Positions 63,294 to 64,000 of a stretch of 64,000 bases of DNA are shown one piece after another. The notes below the pieces were generated by a model that was not told the origin of the DNA, did no database searches, and saw only the letters and a list, made by a program, of their open reading frames with translations. This DNA comes from Serilophus lunatus. Its lineage: Eukaryota; Chordata; Aves; Passeriformes; Eurylaimidae. How positions within the stretch are numbered: the stretch's first letter is position 1; each line of letters starts with the position of its first letter. The stretch lies in NCBI GenBank assembly GCA_013399895.1, contig VXBA01001489.1:932276-996275 (forward strand), written 5' to 3'. The translations under genes were made by a program, and so were the position numbers.

Positions 63294-64000
63294 GTCTCTA
63301 GTCCCAGTGCATGGCATGATTTGGGAATGGTGCAGAAGGGGTGCCAGAGCAGGGTCAGGATAGGTGCAACAGTCAGATTCCTTCATGTGGAAGGAATGAG
63401 GAGGCAAGTGCAATGTCAGATCCCTTCATGTCTACACCGGTAGTGCATTCTGGCTCTTCTGTTTCCTGCAGAAAATCCAATGATTAGAGAACAGTGGCCC
63501 CTCTTGAAAGAAAGGGTCCCGTTGATGATGTTTTCACAGAAAATAAACATTTTCTCTCTTTTGTCTTTCTCTCCATCCAAGCTGAAACTATGTCTTGTCA
63601 CACTGAGCTGCCTGTTTTCCTCTGTTTGCAGTGGAAAGATAAGCATTGTGCTGATTCCATCTTAAATCTAGACTGGCCATTCTCACAGCAGGCCCCAGTT
63701 TCTCATGAACTGCAACAGGGTATTTTTAGGGGAATAACAGTACATTTAACTAGTCTGCTGTTTTATATTTCCTAGTGTGACAGATAACTGCTGTTGGCTG
63801 GAGGTTTTAGAACCGCATTCTGTCTCTTGAAATTTGTTACTGTTCTTCCATTGACTTTGTTGAGAATAGAATTGGACACTTAAATGATGTCCACCTCTGT
63901 CTGGGAATGTATGGTAGCAAAAGTACTCTGGCTGGTTTCATATTCTCTGTCTAGTTCAATTGAGAATTCATTAGTCATTTGCTAGGCTCTGTGAAATACA

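Larger units (their letters stand above)
1..64000 (+). other. TBC1D22A: TBC1D22A gene, internal part (six exons and flanking introns)
   Basis: The whole window lies inside one + strand gene. Six exons joined in order give an uninterrupted 207-codon reading frame that reads as the core of the TBC domain of TBC1D22A. Junction phases are 0, 0, 1, 0, 1, 0. Established knowledge: TBC domains are Rab GTPase-activating modules using an arginine and a glutamine finger. TBC1D22A and TBC1D22B are reported to bind the Golgi adaptor ACBD3 and 14-3-3 proteins, and their Rab substrate is not firmly settled. The promoter, 5' exons, TBC motif A (RxxxW) and the C-terminal exons (expected to continue from WDTYQ) are outside the window. 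The paralogue call rests on MSPE, LQPKVTE and HLDQHEV, which I recall as TBC1D22A-like. TBC1D22B differs at these places. Confidence 0.95.
61366..64000 (+). other. TBC1D22A: Intron after exon (f), 5' part
   Basis: 2,635 bp after the donor. It contains a small palindrome at 61661-61681 and a 15-bp tandem duplication at 63264-63293. The stretch 63190-63780 is richer in GC and ORFs (81-93 codons) but no family is recognised. The next TBC1D22A exon is not present. Confidence 0.85.

Noticed and set aside
1..64000. CRISPR arrays, operons, tRNA or rRNA genes
   Set aside because: No regularly spaced repeats, no tRNA-like cloverleaf with promoter boxes and no rRNA sequence were seen; the DNA is a vertebrate gene interior.

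Overview
The window is intronic-scale vertebrate DNA, almost certainly from a bird. It is AT-rich, its interspersed repeats are dominated by diverged CR1 non-LTR retrotransposons, and it carries ERV-type LTR remnants. I see no Alu, L1 or other mammalian repeats. There are no prokaryotic features. Most open reading frames in the window are chance ORFs in introns or in repeats.

The only protein-coding gene I can support is TBC1D22A, a TBC-domain (putative Rab GTPase-activating) protein, read on the + strand. Six consecutive internal exons are present at 5101-5229, 5728-5790, 12417-12531, 35796-35905, 47909-47984 and 61238-61365. Together they make 621 nt, or 207 codons, with AG/GT borders and compatible phases at every junction. 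They hold the catalytic core of the TBC domain: the arginine-finger motif IHIDIPR is in the second exon and the glutamine-finger motif YVQG is in the third. The first exons (N-terminus) and the last exons (end of the TBC domain and C-terminus) lie outside the window. TBC1D22A is preferred over its paralogue TBC1D22B because of the stretches MSPEVLRLQPKVTE and HLDQHEVKYLQ.

Layout: 1-5100 is an upstream intron with two CR1 fragments. 5230-5727 is a short intron. 5791-12416 is a 6.6-kb intron with a CR1 3' end only about 70 bp before the next exon. 12532-35795 is a 23-kb intron that is repeat-poor until about 32 kb, where an antisense endogenous-retrovirus remnant sits (one LTR, a tRNA-Lys-type primer binding site, a triplicated leader repeat and a non-coding internal part). 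35906-47908 has two CR1 copies and a second, GC-richer LTR fragment. 47985-61237 begins with a stretch that looks like a conserved non-coding element and carries three CR1 copies. 61366-64000 is the start of the next intron.

I found no new biological system. The observations best worth checking are the in-frame arginine-finger exon, the CR1 next to the glutamine-finger exon, the structure of the antisense ERV remnant, and two intronic stretches that look like conserved regulatory DNA.
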